Shown here: one piece after another, positions 16,836 to 24,618 of the stretch
Layout: each line of letters begins with the position of its first letter
How positions within the stretch are numbered: the stretch's first letter is position 1
Assembly: GCA_029006795.1 (NCBI GenBank)
Contig: JAQXGQ010000048.1
Location: forward strand, 1-57,462
DNA from: Clostridiales bacterium
GTDB taxonomy: Bacteria > Bacillota > Clostridia > Lachnospirales > Lachnospiraceae
Length of the DNA stretch: 57,462 bases
Direction of reading: 5' to 3'
Translations under genes and position numbers: made by a program
Notes under the pieces: generated by a model
Told to the model about the DNA's origin: nothing
Seen by the model: the letters and a program-made list of their open reading frames with translations, nothing else
Databases searched by the model: none

Positions 16836-19220
16836 GTGAAGGAACGGCTGTTTTGCCAGATGGCGGCAGGGGTGGTGTGCGGCATCCTGCTCGCCAGGTT
16901 AAACATGGGGTGGCTGTTTTTTCCGGTAATCCTGCTTTTGTTAGCAGGAGTGATGATAAACCGGAGAAAACAGCAGAGAATTTCCTGTGGGTCGGAAAGC
17001 TGCTGGTTGGCATTCGGAATTACAGCGGCAATTCTTGCGGCGGTGTGCGGTTATGTAAGAGAGAGCAGTTTTCTAGACATGAGGATGGGGTATGAGTCCT
17101 TTCTTCAGGAAGGGAAAACCATTTATCTGCAGGGAGTACTTAATGGAAAAGAAGAAAAAAACGGGCAATATCTTTATGAATTATCATCCTGCCAAATAAG
17201 GCAGAGTCTTTTAGCCGGAAATACGGCGGACAAATCTATCTGGACAGAACATTTTTGTGGAAAAGTTCAGGTTTCTATGGAATCCGATGCTTATTCTATC
17301 GGAGAAAATCTCATTATAGAAGGAAAAATCAGTTTATGGAAAAGTGCACGAAATGAGGGAAATTTCGATGCGAAATCATTTTATCATGCAAAAGGGATTG
17401 AGTTTCAAGTCAAAAATCCCAAAGTAGCAGCTTCATATGGAACACCATGTCGGTGGAAGGAAACATTGTACCAATGGAAGAAGCAGATAAAAAATGTATA
17501 TCAGACGCAGTTGCCTAAGCGGGAAGGCGGAATTTTAACCACGATGGTATTAGGAGACAAATCCCTGTTAGAGGAGGAGGTAAAAGAGGCATATCAGACT
17601 GTTGGTATCTCCCATATACTTGCAATCAGCGGACTTCATGTATCTATCATCGGAATGATGGTATTTAAACTGCTTCGCAGACTAAGAATGGGGTATTGCG
17701 GGGCAGGTATTGTTTCGACAGTACTTTTAATAAGTTATGGGGAGATGGTTGGGTTTGGCTCTTCTGTTTTTCGGGCAGTGTGCATGTTTTTGTTTTTCGT
17801 TGCAGCACAGGCAGCCGGGAGGAGTTATGATTCTTTCAATGCTCTTGGATTTGCGGGGGTGTGTCTATTAATCGAAAATCCGGGACTTCTGTTTTATGCA
17901 GGGTTTCAGTTTTCCTTTGGAGCAGTGCTCGGAGTGGTGCTTCTCGGGAGAGTTGTAAAAGAGAATACGAAAGGACATCCATGGCTGGAAAAAGTTCTGA
18001 TGGGTGTTGCAATCCAGATAGCTACACTGCCGATTGTGGCGTGGTATTATTATGAGATTCCCGTGTATGCAGTGGCAGTGAATCTTCTGGTACTGCCCTT
18101 GATGGGAGTGGTTCTTCTCTGCGGAATTACAGGGGGAGTGTTGGGACTTCGCTTTCCGGGAGTAGCGCATTATGTCTTTCTTCCCTGCAGATTGCTGTTA
18201 GCAGCATATCAGAAAATCTGCGATATCACGAAAGAACTGCCTGATCCGGTCTTTATTACAGGACGTCCCGCAATATGGAATATGTTGATTTATTATGGAC
18301 TGTTGATTCTTTTGATTTATTGTTACCACAGATTGAGAAGAAAAGAAAGCGAGCAGAATTTCTCTTTTCGGAGAACGTTTGTGGGAATAATGGCAGGCGG
18401 TTTTCTGCTACTGTTTTTGTTTTCTCCGAAACGTGTTGGTTTTCAATTAGACGTGCTTGATGTGGGACAGGGAGACGGTATTTTTCTTCGCACGCAAAGC
18501 GGAAATACCTTGTTTATCGATGGGGGAAGCACGGATGTTTCTAATGTCGGAACCTATCGGATCGAGCCGTTTTTGAAATATCGTGGAGTACGGCACATTG
18601 ACTGTTGGGTGGTATCCCATACGGATTACGACCATATTTCCGGTTTGCAGGAAATTTTAGAGACGGATTATCCCATCGACTGTCTGCTTTTTGCAAAGGG
18701 GATAGAACAGGATACGGCATATGAGAAACTGGTGCAGCAGGCACGGAAAAGAGGAACAGAAATTGTATTTATGGAACAGGGGCAGGTGCTGCATTTTGGG
18801 AGTGCAAAAATCCGTGCCTTATCGCCCGGAACGGACACAGAAGGCGATAAAAATGGAAAGTCCTTAGTACTGCTTTATGAGGAGAATGATTTTACAGGAA
18901 TTTTTACCGGAGATATCGGAACAGAGCAGGAAAAGCAAATCATGGAGCAGCAGAAATTAGAGGAGGTGGACTTTTATAAGGCGGCACATCACGGTTCAAA
19001 ATATTCCAATTCCGAAGAATTTTTATCTGTATTAAGTCCTGCCGTTGCAGCTGTTTCCTGTGGGGAAAATAATAGATATGGCCATCCGGGAGAGGAGGCG
19101 GTTGCCCATATGAAAGAAGCGGGAAGCCACATATTTTATACCATGAAGGGCGGACAGATCATGGTTTACAAGGAGAAAGGAGAGTTTCTTGTAAGCTCGT
19201 ATTTAGAGCATGGGGAGTGA
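16836..19220 (+). CDS. comEC: DNA internalization channel ComEC/Rec2
   Basis: Polytopic membrane channel that passes one DNA strand into the cytoplasm during transformation. In order: N-terminal membrane/OB-like DUF4131 part (1-200), the ComEC/Rec2 membrane domain with AISGLHVSIIGM (about 268-279) and many helices, and a C-terminal metallo-beta-lactamase-fold domain with VLDVGQGDGIFLRT, SHTDYDHISGL and AAHHGSKYSNSEEF. The HxDxDH nuclease-like ligands seem present, as is common in Firmicutes. Length 794 aa is normal. It starts with GTG one base after the GerMN stop, so translation is probably coupled. Confidence 0.94.
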   Translation: MKERLFCQMAAGVVCGILLARLNMGWLFFPVILLLLAGVMINRRKQQRISCGSESCWLAFGITAAILAAVCGYVRESSFLDMRMGYESFLQEGKTIYLQGVLNGKEEKNGQYLYELSSCQIRQSLLAGNTADKSIWTEHFCGKVQVSMESDAYSIGENLIIEGKISLWKSARNEGNFDAKSFYHAKGIEFQVKNPKVAASYGTPCRWKETLYQWKKQIKNVYQTQLPKREGGILTTMVLGDKSLLEEEVKEAYQTVGISHILAISGLHVSIIGMMVFKLLRRLRMGYCGAGIVSTVLLISYGEMVGFGSSVFRAVCMFLFFVAAQAAGRSYDSFNALGFAGVCLLIENPGLLFYAGFQFSFGAVLGVVLLGRVVKENTKGHPWLEKVLMGVAIQIATLPIVAWYYYEIPVYAVAVNLLVLPLMGVVLLCGITGGVLGLRFPGVAHYVFLPCRLLLAAYQKICDITKELPDPVFITGRPAIWNMLIYYGLLILLIYCYHRLRRKESEQNFSFRRTFVGIMAGGFLLLFLFSPKRVGFQLDVLDVGQGDGIFLRTQSGNTLFIDGGSTDVSNVGTYRIEPFLKYRGVRHIDCWVVSHTDYDHISGLQEILETDYPIDCLLFAKGIEQDTAYEKLVQQARKRGTEIVFMEQGQVLHFGSAKIRALSPGTDTEGDKNGKSLVLLYEENDFTGIFTGDIGTEQEKQIMEQQKLEEVDFYKAAHHGSKYSNSEEFLSVLSPAVAAVSCGENNRYGHPGEEAVAHMKEAGSHIFYTMKGGQIMVYKEKGEFLVSSYLEHGE

Positions 19221-19283
19221 TGGTTTTGAAGTTTGTAGTGATTGAAAAAGGAAAGAAAATAAGTTATAATTTAGGGGGAAATA

Positions 19284-19793
19284 ATGATAGAAAAACAAAT
19301 GAAAAATGATAGAAAAAGAAGAAAGTTAAAGGTTTATTTGGATACGTCAGTAATTAGCTATTTGCAGCAGGAAGATGTGCCGGAACTCATGAAATATACA
19401 AAAGAATTATGGACTAATTTTGAGCGGGGGGAATTTGAGGTATTTCTTTCACAGATAACGTTAAACGAGTTGGAGAAATGTCCGGAACCTAAAAGAAGTG
19501 TTCTTTACGAATATTTGAGTCGGATAGAATATAGGAAATTAGAAATCAATGAGGAAATTCTTGTGCTTGCACAGAAAATTATTGATATGGGTATACTTAG
19601 ACCGAAAAGTTTTGATGATTGTCAGCACATTGCAACTGCGGTAGTTTATAATTGTGATTGTATTATTTCGTGGAATTTTAAACATATAGTAAATATAAAA
19701 ACAATTCGAGGCGTAAGGGCAGTTACAAATTTGGAGGGATATAAGGATATTGATATTGTAAATCCGTCTGTATTATTAGAAAGTGAGGGATGA
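19284..19793 (+). CDS. PIN-domain protein, VapC-like putative RNase toxin
   Basis: A 169-aa protein with the PIN start LKVYLDTSVISYL (Asp about residue 20), an acidic residue in TLNELEK, and SFDDCQHIATA / CDCIISWNFKHI near the end, consistent with the four-acid nuclease pocket. PIN toxins cleave RNA. It starts after GGGGG at 6 bases. A short downstream gene overlaps its stop. It lies between comEC and holA, neighbours that are adjacent in many Firmicutes, so it looks inserted. Confidence 0.82.
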   Translation: MIEKQMKNDRKRRKLKVYLDTSVISYLQQEDVPELMKYTKELWTNFERGEFEVFLSQITLNELEKCPEPKRSVLYEYLSRIEYRKLEINEEILVLAQKIIDMGILRPKSFDDCQHIATAVVYNCDCIISWNFKHIVNIKTIRGVRAVTNLEGYKDIDIVNPSVLLESEG

Positions 19794-19795
19794 TT

Positions 19796-19963
19796 ATGGG
19801 AGTATCGGAAATTGGTACAAATTTTACTATTGATGATATACATAAAGTCCGGGAGGAGAATTATGAGAGGACGAAGAATATGACATTGGAAGAAAAGGTG
19901 GCATATTACAATAATCTCGGCAAAAATGCAGAAAAGGAGATTGAGAAAAGAAAAATACTGTGA
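19796..19963 (+). CDS. 55-aa putative antitoxin partner of the PIN protein
   Basis: The reading MGVSEIGTNFTIDDIHKVREE, continuing to a charged ...KEIEKRKIL end, is mostly helical and highly charged. Its start ATG 19796 lies 3 bp after the PIN stop, with GAGGG six bases upstream. An in-frame ATG 19790 would overlap the PIN stop as ATGA. Small charged proteins of this form sit next to PIN toxins. A toxin-antitoxin pair with the toxin gene first is the best guess. Confidence 0.6.
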   Translation: MGVSEIGTNFTIDDIHKVREENYERTKNMTLEEKVAYYNNLGKNAEKEIEKRKIL

Positions 19964-19977
19964 GAAAGGTGTGTGTT

Positions 19978-20037
19978 ATGGCAGAATGGTTGATGGGTAC
20001 AAGCTATCAGTCCTATTTATTTATGCATAAGGCTTGA
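19978..20037 (+). other. Micro-ORF of 19 codons, doubtful
   Basis: ATG GCA ... TGA encodes MAEWLMGTSYQSYLFMHKA after AGAAAGG with 7-base spacing. It could be a remnant of a third gene in the PIN cassette. There is no homology argument. Confidence 0.15.
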
Positions 20038-20063
20038 AGTAATTAAGCGTATTGTGCTAGAAT
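20034..20063 (+). promoter_or_regulatory. Promoter of holA ending six bases before its ATG
   Basis: TTGAAG (20034-20039), 18-bp spacer, TGC-TAGAAT (extended -10, 20055-20063). The expected +1 falls on A20070, the first base of the holA start codon, and no Shine-Dalgarno is visible. Confidence 0.55.
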
Positions 20064-20069
20064 AGTCCC

Positions 20070-21059
20070 ATGAAAACGATTGATGAAGATATAAAAACAG
20101 GACAATTTAAGCAGATGTATCTGCTCTACGGAACAGAGGCATACTTAAAAAAACAGTATAAAGACAAACTGAAAAATGCGCTTGCAACACCGGATGACAA
20201 CATGAATTTTACTGCATTTGAAGGAAAAAACAGTAATCCAAAGGAGATTATTGATCTAGCGGAGACACTTCCCTTTTTTGCAGAGCGGAGGGTGATACTG
20301 ATTGAGGATAGCGGATTTTTTAAAAACTCCTGCGAGGATTTAGCGGAGTATCTGTCTGAGGTTGCTCCGGCTACTTACTTCATTTTTGTGGAGGAAGAAG
20401 TAGACAAACGCTCGAAGATGTACAAGGCAGTAAAAAAGCAGGGAAGTATTGTAGAGTTTGTGGCGCAGAGCGAGGAACTTTTGACACGCTGGATTTTAGG
20501 GCGGTTAAAAAAAGAAGGAAAAAATATTACAGGCTCCGTGATGCAGCAGTTTTTGAGTAAAACAGGCACCGATATGGGGAACATCGACAGGGAGTTAGAA
20601 AAACTGATTTGCTATACCTTAGGCAGGGATGTGATTACGGCGGAGGATGTAGAAGCTGTGGTAACGGAACAGACCACAAACAAAATATTTGATATGGTCA
20701 ATGCCATTGCGGAGCATAATCAGAAAAAAGCCTTAGATTTGTATTATGATCTGCTGACTCTAAAGGAGCCACCAATGCGCATTATGTTTCTGATTACCAG
20801 ACAGTTTCAGATATTACTTAACATTCGGGATATGTCGGCGCGGGGGTTAGATAACCAGACGATGGCGAAGGTGGCAGGGGTGCCCCCTTTTGCAGTGAAG
20901 CGGAATGTAACCCAGGCGAAGGGATTTACCATGACGCAGTTGAAACAGGCATTGCGGGACGGAGTAGAACTTGAGGAGTCAGTGAAAACCGGACAAATGA
21001 ACGATCAGATGGCAGTGGAATTGTTTATTATGAAGTATAGCAGTTCACAGAAAAAATGA
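20070..21059 (+). CDS. holA: DNA polymerase III subunit delta
   Basis: Delta subunit of the clamp loader, which opens the beta ring. The 329-aa length fits. Typical pieces are YLLYGTEAYLKKQYKDKL near the start, DLAETLPFFAERRVILIEDS, the AAA-like lid region, and C-terminal NQTMAKVAGVPPFAVKRN. In Firmicutes the gene commonly follows comEC and precedes rpsT in opposite orientation, exactly as here. No ribosome binding site is seen before ATG 20070. Confidence 0.94.
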   Translation: MKTIDEDIKTGQFKQMYLLYGTEAYLKKQYKDKLKNALATPDDNMNFTAFEGKNSNPKEIIDLAETLPFFAERRVILIEDSGFFKNSCEDLAEYLSEVAPATYFIFVEEEVDKRSKMYKAVKKQGSIVEFVAQSEELLTRWILGRLKKEGKNITGSVMQQFLSKTGTDMGNIDRELEKLICYTLGRDVITAEDVEAVVTEQTTNKIFDMVNAIAEHNQKKALDLYYDLLTLKEPPMRIMFLITRQFQILLNIRDMSARGLDNQTMAKVAGVPPFAVKRNVTQAKGFTMTQLKQALRDGVELEESVKTGQMNDQMAVELFIMKYSSSQKK

Positions 21060-21071
21060 TATTTTGGCAAC

Positions 21072-21107
21072 AAAAAAACACCAGCATGACGGTACTGGTG
21101 TTTTTTT
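21072..21107. terminator. Bidirectional terminator between holA and rpsT
   Basis: A7-CACCAG / CTGGTG-T7 hairpin with a 10-base loop. The A and T runs make it a terminator on both strands for two convergent genes. Confidence 0.85.
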
Positions 21108-21121
21108 AATCTATTCCGTAA

Positions 21122-21385
21122 TTAAGCCATTGCGTTTACAAGCTTTGTTAAACGGGAAACCTTTCTAGCAGAGTTGTTTTTGTGGTAAACTCCCTTAGAA
21201 GCAGCACTCTCAATCGTAGAGATAGCAGCTGTTAAAGCAGCGTTAGCAGCTTCCTTATCGTTAGCAGCTACAGCAGCTTCTACTTTCTTAATAGAAGTTT
21301 TTACTTCGCTTCTGATAGATTTGTTTCTAGCAGTTTTGATTTCTGTTACTAAAATTCTTTTCTTTGCAGATTTAATGTTAGCCAA
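21122..21385 (-). CDS. rpsT: Ribosomal protein S20
   Basis: An 87-aa primary 16S-binding protein of the 30S subunit. The sequence ANIKSAKKRILVTEI at the N-terminus and the basic, helical composition are diagnostic, ending in ARKVSRLTKLVNAMA. No ATG lies in the right place. The start is TTG 21385, eight bases after GGAGG. S20 starts with UUG in E. coli too, where it allows autogenous control. A TTG further upstream (21400) overlaps the ribosome site and is not a good choice. Confidence 0.95.
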   Translation of the reverse strand: MANIKSAKKRILVTEIKTARNKSIRSEVKTSIKKVEAAVAANDKEAANAALTAAISTIESAASKGVYHKNNSARKVSRLTKLVNAMA

Positions 21386-21427
21386 CCTGTACACCTCCAA
21401 TTATACTATGTTTATGATTCATGATGG

Positions 21428-21447
21428 GTAACGAACTTGTTCGTTAC
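21428..21447. repeat. Perfect 20-bp palindrome in the rpsT leader
   Basis: GTAACGAAC-TT-GTTCGTTAC is self-complementary and transcribed in the rpsT 5' leader, about 43 nt before the start codon. In RNA it forms a stem of about 8 bp. It may regulate S20 synthesis or be a mobile palindromic repeat. No T run follows on the rpsT strand. Confidence 0.5.
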
Positions 21448-21503
21448 ATCGGAAGTCTACATCAAAGCCGGACACGGACAGTTCAATGTAAACATACTAG
21501 TGT

Positions 21504-21532
21504 ATTGTAGGACATTTAATACTTTATGTCAA
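21504..21532 (-). promoter_or_regulatory. Strong sigma-A promoter of rpsT
   Basis: Reverse strand: TTGACA (21532-21527), 17-bp spacer, TACAAT (21509-21504). Near-consensus, as expected for a ribosomal protein gene. The leader of about 110 nt holds the palindrome at 21428-21447. Confidence 0.85.
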
Positions 21533-21620
21533 GAGTTATTGGAAAAAATTGTTGAAAAATAATTGGATAATATTTCTGTAGGAATGAGAAACTATATTAA
21601 AAAAGTATATGGAGGACGTT

Positions 21621-22589
21621 ATGTATCAAATTCGTACCGACCTGGCTTTAGAGACACAGGAAAAAATGCAGCAAGACCATGTGGAGTTAAAAGGAGTCCG
21701 GTTTTTAGAGGAAAAAGTTGACAGGAATCTTACCATTAGCACCGTCGTAATAGAAACGGAGAACGGGGCGAAAACGATGGGAAAACCCAAAGGGACTTAT
21801 ATTACCATTGAAGCGGGAAATATGGACGAGGAGGATGAGGATTATCACAGGGAAATTTCCATTCAGCTTGCTAAGACGATAAAGAGTTTAATTCGTGGCA
21901 AAAAGGAGGAACAGTCTGTTTTGGTGGTAGGATTGGGAAACAGGGCAGTAACACCGGATGCTTTGGGACCGAGAGTGGTGGACAATCTCTTTATTACCAG
22001 ACACATTGTCAAGGAATACGGAAAATATGCTTTTGGTACGGATAAAGTGAACAGAATTAGCAGTATTGTGCCCGGGGTGATGGCGCAGACAGGGATGGAG
22101 AGCTTAGAGATTATCAAGGGAATTATTGATGAAACCGACCCAGATTTAGTCATTGTAGTGGACGCTTTGGCAGCAAGGAGCACCAAACGGTTAAATCGTA
22201 CCATTCAGGTGACGGATACCGGCATCAATCCCGGCAGCGGTGTGGGAAATCACAGACATGGAATCAACGAGAAAAGTCTTGGGGTTCCGGTAATTTCCAT
22301 CGGGATACCCACGGTAGTGGATGCCGCCACTATCGTAAATGACACCATGTATAATCTGATTACCGCAATGGGACAGAGCGAGACACTCAACAACTTAGGC
22401 AGTTCTCTCGGAGAATTAAACGAAGCAGAAAAATACGAGCTAATCCGAGAACTGCTGTCTCCGAACTTAAATGCGATGTTTGTCACCCCAAAGGATATTG
22501 ATGAGTCGGTAAAGAGACTTAGTTTTACCATATCGGAGGGAATCAATATCGCGTTTATGGGTGGAAAACAGTTAGAATATGGAAAATAA
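21621..22589 (+). CDS. gpr: Spore germination protease GPR
   Basis: Aspartic-like endoprotease (peptidase family A25) that degrades small acid-soluble spore proteins at germination. Typical features: start MYQIRTDLALE, VLVVGLGNRAVTPDALGPRVVDNL, GVMAQTGMESLEIIKGI and AARSTKRLNRTIQ. The 322-aa length is usual. ATG 21621 is 5 bases after GGAGG; ATG 21609 overlaps the site. Family members are made as a zymogen, with the cleavage point near the N-terminus. It follows rpsT and precedes spoIIP, the standard Firmicute order, and would be expressed in the forespore. Confidence 0.94.
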   Translation: MYQIRTDLALETQEKMQQDHVELKGVRFLEEKVDRNLTISTVVIETENGAKTMGKPKGTYITIEAGNMDEEDEDYHREISIQLAKTIKSLIRGKKEEQSVLVVGLGNRAVTPDALGPRVVDNLFITRHIVKEYGKYAFGTDKVNRISSIVPGVMAQTGMESLEIIKGIIDETDPDLVIVVDALAARSTKRLNRTIQVTDTGINPGSGVGNHRHGINEKSLGVPVISIGIPTVVDAATIVNDTMYNLITAMGQSETLNNLGSSLGELNEAEKYELIRELLSPNLNAMFVTPKDIDESVKRLSFTISEGINIAFMGGKQLEYGK

Positions 22590-22594
22590 AACAT

Positions 22595-22623
22595 GTATAT
22601 AACGTTTCTTCTGTGCATAAAGT
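22595..22623 (+). promoter_or_regulatory. Possible sigma-E promoter for spoIIP
   Basis: GTATATA (22595-22601), 14-bp spacer, CATAAAGT (22616-22623). Against the sigma-E consensus KMATATT-N14-CATACAHT this scores 5 of 7 and 6 of 8. SpoIIP is sigma-E controlled in B. subtilis. The predicted +1 is at the ATG. Confidence 0.4.
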
Positions 22624-22629
22624 ATAATT

Positions 22630-23850
22630 ATGTATGTACATCGTTATCATCGCTTTAAAAAGAAAAAAAGAAAATCGGCATTTTTCCCAATACTGATGGT
22701 GCTTTTGATTCTGTTTGTATTAAAAGAGAACACGGGATTATGGGAGAGCATCAAACTGCATGGAAAAATTGCCTGCTATCAGAATATATTAGAATTATAT
22801 TTGCCGGGAGCCGTGTACAGTGCCAAAGGGGAGGTGGAAAACTACCAGACTCAGGTGGAGAGCGAACTGTCTTATGAGGATATCTTAGCAAGAGAAGCGG
22901 CAGATGAAAATTATGTGGATGAGAATGGAAAGCTGGTAGAAACTGGTACGAGCCTGCAGCAGGAGACGACAGAAGCGGCAGAAAGTCAGGTATCTGAGGA
23001 GACGGTGGCAGAACAGACCAAAACCCAGCCGGAGCAGATGCAGACAGATACGGTGCAGGCATCTGTTTTGGCAGGTGAAAAAAAGGTCGTCTATTCCAGA
23101 GAAAAGTTAAATGATTTTGATTATCTGCTACAGAATTTTTATCAGGTGGACAATACGACTACGATTAACAGCAGTCAGTTAAATGCAGATAGTCTCTTAG
23201 GGAAAGATTTGCGATTAAGCCATGATCCTTCCACACCGCAGATTCTAATTTATCACACCCATTCTCAGGAGGGATATCAGGATTCTGTTCCCGGAGATGC
23301 TTCCACCACAGTGGTGGGAGTGGGGGATTATCTGGCAAAGCTATTGACGGAGCAGCATGGTTTTTCTGTCATTCATCATACAGGAGAATATGATGTGGGG
23401 GACAGAGACCATGCTTATTCTAAGGCGGGGCCGGCATTAGAGCAGGTATTGAAAGAAAATCCAAGCATTGAAGTGGTGATTGATTTGCACCGGGACGGGG
23501 TGAGAGAGGACACACACCTTGTCACAGAAATAAACGGAACTAAGATGGCGCAGATTATGTTTTTTAATGGGCTAAGCCGTACTACGAAAATAGGTGATAT
23601 CGATTATCTTTACAACCCTTACATAGAGGATAATCTTGCTATTTCTTTTCAGATGCAGCTAAAAGCAGCAGAATACTATCCCGGACTTACCAGGCGTATT
23701 TATTTAAAAGGCTACCGCTATAATATGCACTATTGTCCTAAATCATTGTTGATTGAGGTGGGAGCGCAGACGAATACAGTGGAGGAGGCTATGAATGCGA
23801 TGGTGCCGTTGGCAGATATTTTAAATAAAGTACTGACGGCGGCGCAATAA
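22630..23850 (+). CDS. spoIIP: Stage II sporulation protein P
   Basis: Amidase/endopeptidase of the engulfment machinery (with SpoIID and SpoIIM). It has a basic N-terminus, a membrane segment at about 18-38, a long acidic Glu/Gln/Thr-rich spacer (90-160), and the C-terminal catalytic domain with ILIYHTHSQEGY, VIDLHRDGVRE and LLIEVGAQTNT, where the zinc ligands lie. The 406-aa length is normal. No in-frame alternative start exists upstream (a stop at 22618) and no Shine-Dalgarno is visible. It sits 40 bp after gpr, as in other spore formers. Confidence 0.93.
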   Translation: MYVHRYHRFKKKKRKSAFFPILMVLLILFVLKENTGLWESIKLHGKIACYQNILELYLPGAVYSAKGEVENYQTQVESELSYEDILAREAADENYVDENGKLVETGTSLQQETTEAAESQVSEETVAEQTKTQPEQMQTDTVQASVLAGEKKVVYSREKLNDFDYLLQNFYQVDNTTTINSSQLNADSLLGKDLRLSHDPSTPQILIYHTHSQEGYQDSVPGDASTTVVGVGDYLAKLLTEQHGFSVIHHTGEYDVGDRDHAYSKAGPALEQVLKENPSIEVVIDLHRDGVREDTHLVTEINGTKMAQIMFFNGLSRTTKIGDIDYLYNPYIEDNLAISFQMQLKAAEYYPGLTRRIYLKGYRYNMHYCPKSLLIEVGAQTNTVEEAMNAMVPLADILNKVLTAAQ

Positions 23851-23861
23851 AGCTATGGAGC

Positions 23862-23897
23862 CGTTACTAGAGCACCCGAAGGGAGTGAACAGTAACG
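23862..23897. repeat. Intergenic hairpin, possible repetitive palindrome
   Basis: CGTTACT ... AGTAACG arms enclose CACCC-GAA-GGGAGTG with one bulge. It has no T tract after it, so it is a weak terminator candidate. The sequence has the look of a dispersed palindromic intergenic repeat. Only one copy is in this window. Confidence 0.4.
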
Positions 23898-23934
23898 AAT
23901 GATTAGAGTAATGGAAGTAAACGAATGCATAAGA

Positions 23935-23963
23935 TTGGAATTTCTGAAGAATTCTGTTACAAT
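23935..23963 (+). promoter_or_regulatory. Sigma-A promoter of the PAP2 gene
   Basis: TTGGAA (23935-23940), 17-bp spacer, TACAAT (23958-23963). A leader of about 100 nt follows, containing two hairpins. Confidence 0.6.
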
Positions 23964-23991
23964 AAGAGTGATGGAAATTAGCAGGAGGTTA

Positions 23992-24045
23992 GTGTGAAAA
24001 ATAAATTTTTCACACGCAAATTTGTGCCTGCGGCCCAAAGTTTGC
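23992..24045 (+). promoter_or_regulatory. Two adjacent leader hairpins before the PAP2 gene
   Basis: Stem 1: GTGTGAAAAA-TAAA-TTTTTCACAC (23992-24015, perfect). Stem 2: GCAAATTTGTGCC-TGC-GGCCCAAAGTTTGC (24016-24045, one bulge, one mismatch). Directly upstream is AGGAGG (23983-23988) followed by GTG 23994. The arrangement looks regulatory or like two palindromic repeats side by side. Confidence 0.45.
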
Positions 24046-24140
24046 AGGTTATGGAAAGGCATGGTTATTTTTATGTGGAATACATTACTCGAATTAGATG
24101 GAAATATTTTATTGTGGATACAGGAAAATGTCAGAAATGA
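23994..24140 (+). CDS. Possible 48-codon leader ORF overlapping the PAP2 start
   Basis: GTG 23994 is five bases after AGGAGG. The frame reads VKNKFFTRKFVPAAQSLQVM... and stops at 24140, crossing the PAP2 start (24073) in another frame. It has an excellent ribosome site but its sequence looks non-conserved, and its start lies in a hairpin. It may be a translated leader or chance. Confidence 0.25.
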   Translation: MKNKFFTRKFVPAAQSLQVMERHGYFYVEYITRIRWKYFIVDTGKCQK

Positions 24141-24618
24141 TTTTTTAACCCCGATTATGACATTTATTACCCATCTTGGGGACAGCGGATGGTTCTGGAT
24201 TGCGTTAGCAGTGGTACTTTTACTCAGAAAGAAAACAAGACCGGTGGGATTTCTTACCGCCTGTTCCCTGTTAGGCTCGTTACTTATCAATAATCTGTTG
24301 CTAAAAAACCTAGTGGCGCGAACACGTCCCTATGAGGTGGTGGCGGGCTTACATAGAATCATAGAGGCGCAGGTGGATTTATCCTTCCCATCAGGTCATG
24401 CGGGAAGTTCCTTTGCGGCAGCGGTGGTTATTTTTCTCATGTGTCCGAAAAAGGCGGGGATTCCGGCATTGGTGTTAGCATTTTTGATTATGCTGTCGAG
24501 GCTTTATGTGGGAGTGCATTACCCCACGGATGTGTTGGCAGGAATGGTGACGGGGACATTGATTGCTGTCTGCGTGTGCCGGGTATATCGGAAAATACAG
24601 AAGAATAAAAAAATATAA
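24073..24618 (+). CDS. PAP2-family membrane phosphatase
   Basis: A 181-aa membrane protein with about five hydrophobic segments. The three-part phosphatidic acid phosphatase signature is present: KNLVARTRP, then SFPSGHAGSSFA, then SRLYVGVHYPTDVLAG. Members dephosphorylate undecaprenyl pyrophosphate or phosphatidate on the membrane surface. The start MWNTLLELDGNILLW (24073) is typical. ATG 24061 is also in frame, and its AAAGG is too close. The leader is structured. It converges on asnB. Confidence 0.88.
   Translation: MWNTLLELDGNILLWIQENVRNDFLTPIMTFITHLGDSGWFWIALAVVLLLRKKTRPVGFLTACSLLGSLLINNLLLKNLVARTRPYEVVAGLHRIIEAQVDLSFPSGHAGSSFAAAVVIFLMCPKKAGIPALVLAFLIMLSRLYVGVHYPTDVLAGMVTGTLIAVCVCRVYRKIQKNKKI

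Noticed and set aside
21540-21620. Sigma-F/sigma-G promoter for gpr
   Set aside because: TGGATA and AACTATA-like pieces were considered but spacing and match are too poor to call.
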